A DNA stretch of 6,482 nucleotides from JBEAOO01 sp041164825 (GTDB taxonomy: Bacteria; Pseudomonadota; Gammaproteobacteria; Burkholderiales; Burkholderiaceae_C), in NCBI GenBank assembly GCA_041164825.1, contig JBEAOO010000166.1, positions 1 to 6,482 on the forward strand, given 5' to 3'. This document shows, one piece after another, positions 5,756 through 6,482 of this stretch; position 1 is the stretch's first letter; the number at the start of each line of letters is the position of its first letter. The translations under genes were made by a program, and so were the position numbers. The notes below the pieces were generated by a model. That model was given only the letters and a program-made list of their open reading frames with translations, ran no database searches and was not told where the DNA came from.

Positions 5756-6482
5756 ATGAAGAGCAAAACCGCCTGCTGACCCGTGTCGGCGCTGGCACCC
5801 CCATGGGCGAGCTCCTGCGCCGCTACTGGATGCCAATTGCTGGTGTATCAGAGTTTGAAAAACGCACCACCAAACCCGTGCGCCTGCTGGGCGAAGACCT
5901 GGTGTTGTACCGTGATCTGAGCGGCAATTTCGGCCTGGTGGATCGCCGCTGCGCCCATCGACGTGCCGACCTGTCGCTAGGCATGGTCGAGAAATGCGGC
6001 TTGCGTTGCCACTACCACGGCTGGGCCTACGACCAGAGCGGCCAATGCACATCGCAGCCTTTTGAAGACGTGACCATGCCGGAGAAGAACATCAAAGGCT
6101 CCGTTTCCATCAAGGCTTACCCCGTGCAGGTGAAGGCTGGCATGGTCTGGACTTACATGGGGCCGGCTCCAGCGCCTTTGTTGCCCGACTGGGAAGCATT
6201 CTCCTGGGACAACGGCTTCGTTCAGGTCGTTGTGTCGGAAGTCCCGTGCAACTGGTTTCAGTGCCAGGAAAACTCGATCGATCCGGTCCATTTCGAGTGG
6301 ATGCATGAAAACTGGGGCAAGCGCCTACGGGACGGCCCCGAGGCAGCATATGGACCCACCCACCTCAAGCTGGATTTTGAGGAGTTTGAACACGGATTTG
6401 TCTACAAACGCGTGAAGGAGGACACGAGCGAAGCAGATTCCATGTGGACAGTTGGCCGCGTCTTCCTTTGGCCCAATGGTTT
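5752..6482 (+). CDS. Rieske non-heme iron oxygenase alpha subunit, LigXa-like (3' truncated by window)
   Basis: The frame stays open for 243 codons to the window edge. The start ATG overlaps the previous TGA (ATGA) and has GGAG at 5742-5745, six bases ahead. The N-terminus MNEEQNRLLTRVGAGTPMG with RRYWMP is typical of phthalate-4,5-dioxygenase-type single-component alpha subunits. The Rieske [2Fe-2S] site is complete: C67-x-H69, 16 residues, C86-x2-H89 followed by GW. The catalytic iron site begins with D177-x2-H180-x4-H185 inside QENSIDPVHFEWMH; D177 would bridge to the Rieske cluster of the neighbouring subunit. The third, carboxylate ligand lies beyond the window. Overall pattern recalls LigXa, which O-demethylates dehydrodivanillate, and related demethylases; ring hydroxylation is the alternative. 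Its reductase/ferredoxin partner is not in view. It should produce the diol that the preceding dioxygenase cleaves. Confidence 0.92.
   Translation, partial: MNEEQNRLLTRVGAGTPMGELLRRYWMPIAGVSEFEKRTTKPVRLLGEDLVLYRDLSGNFGLVDRRCAHRRADLSLGMVEKCGLRCHYHGWAYDQSGQCTSQPFEDVTMPEKNIKGSVSIKAYPVQVKAGMVWTYMGPAPAPLLPDWEAFSWDNGFVQVVVSEVPCNWFQCQENSIDPVHFEWMHENWGKRLRDGPEAAYGPTHLKLDFEEFEHGFVYKRVKEDTSEADSMWTVGRVFLWPNG

Noticed and set aside
4787..6052. Minus-strand open frame of 421 codons opposite the dioxygenase and the start of the Rieske gene
   Set aside because: Same reasoning: it covers two genes with intact catalytic motifs, has no recognisable motif and no sensible ribosome site context.

Overview
The window is a compact piece of one GC-rich, plus-strand catabolic operon, entered and left in mid-gene. 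GC-rich third positions, the gene families and the dense packing suggest a proteobacterium, most likely a betaproteobacterium of the Burkholderiales type. That is an inference from style and families; no taxonomic marker is present. There is no RNA gene, mobile element, CRISPR array, regulator or transporter in view, and no intergenic gap longer than about 65 bases.

Layout, all on the plus strand: (1) the last ~21 codons of an unidentified gene; (2) an ANL-superfamily acyl/aryl-CoA synthetase (91-1638); (3-5) three consecutive, strongly diverged RraA/HMG-CHA aldolase family genes (1652-2326, 2348-3007, 3069-3737); (6) an amidohydrolase of the LigY/LigJ type (3758-4750); (7) a class III (LigB-superfamily) extradiol ring-cleavage dioxygenase (4757-5755); (8) the first 243 codons of a Rieske non-heme iron oxygenase alpha subunit (5752 to window end), which resembles LigXa-type aromatic O-demethylases. 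Several junctions suggest translational coupling. Genes 7 and 8 overlap by ATGA. Genes 4 and 5 are bridged by a 22-codon reading frame that has an ATGA overlap at each end.

How they may work together (inference from families): the Rieske enzyme hydroxylates or O-demethylates an aromatic ring to give a vicinal diol. The extradiol dioxygenase opens that ring. The amidohydrolase hydrolyses or hydrates the ring-fission product. One or more RraA-family aldolases cleave a 4-hydroxy-4-methyl-2-oxoglutarate (HMG) or 4-carboxy-4-hydroxy-2-oxoadipate (CHA) type intermediate to pyruvate plus a second oxoacid. The gene order is roughly the reverse of the predicted reaction order. The set parallels the Sphingobium SYK-6 LigX-LigZ-LigY route for lignin-derived biphenyls, and also the gallate/protocatechuate 4,5-cleavage route (LigAB-LigJ-LigK). 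The actual substrate cannot be read from the sequence.

The most unusual point is the triple RraA block. Each copy has a different residue set at the metal-binding motif (G-x20-RD-x2-E, D-x20-RD and E-x20-RD), which suggests three separate functions or a hetero-oligomer rather than simple gene dosage.
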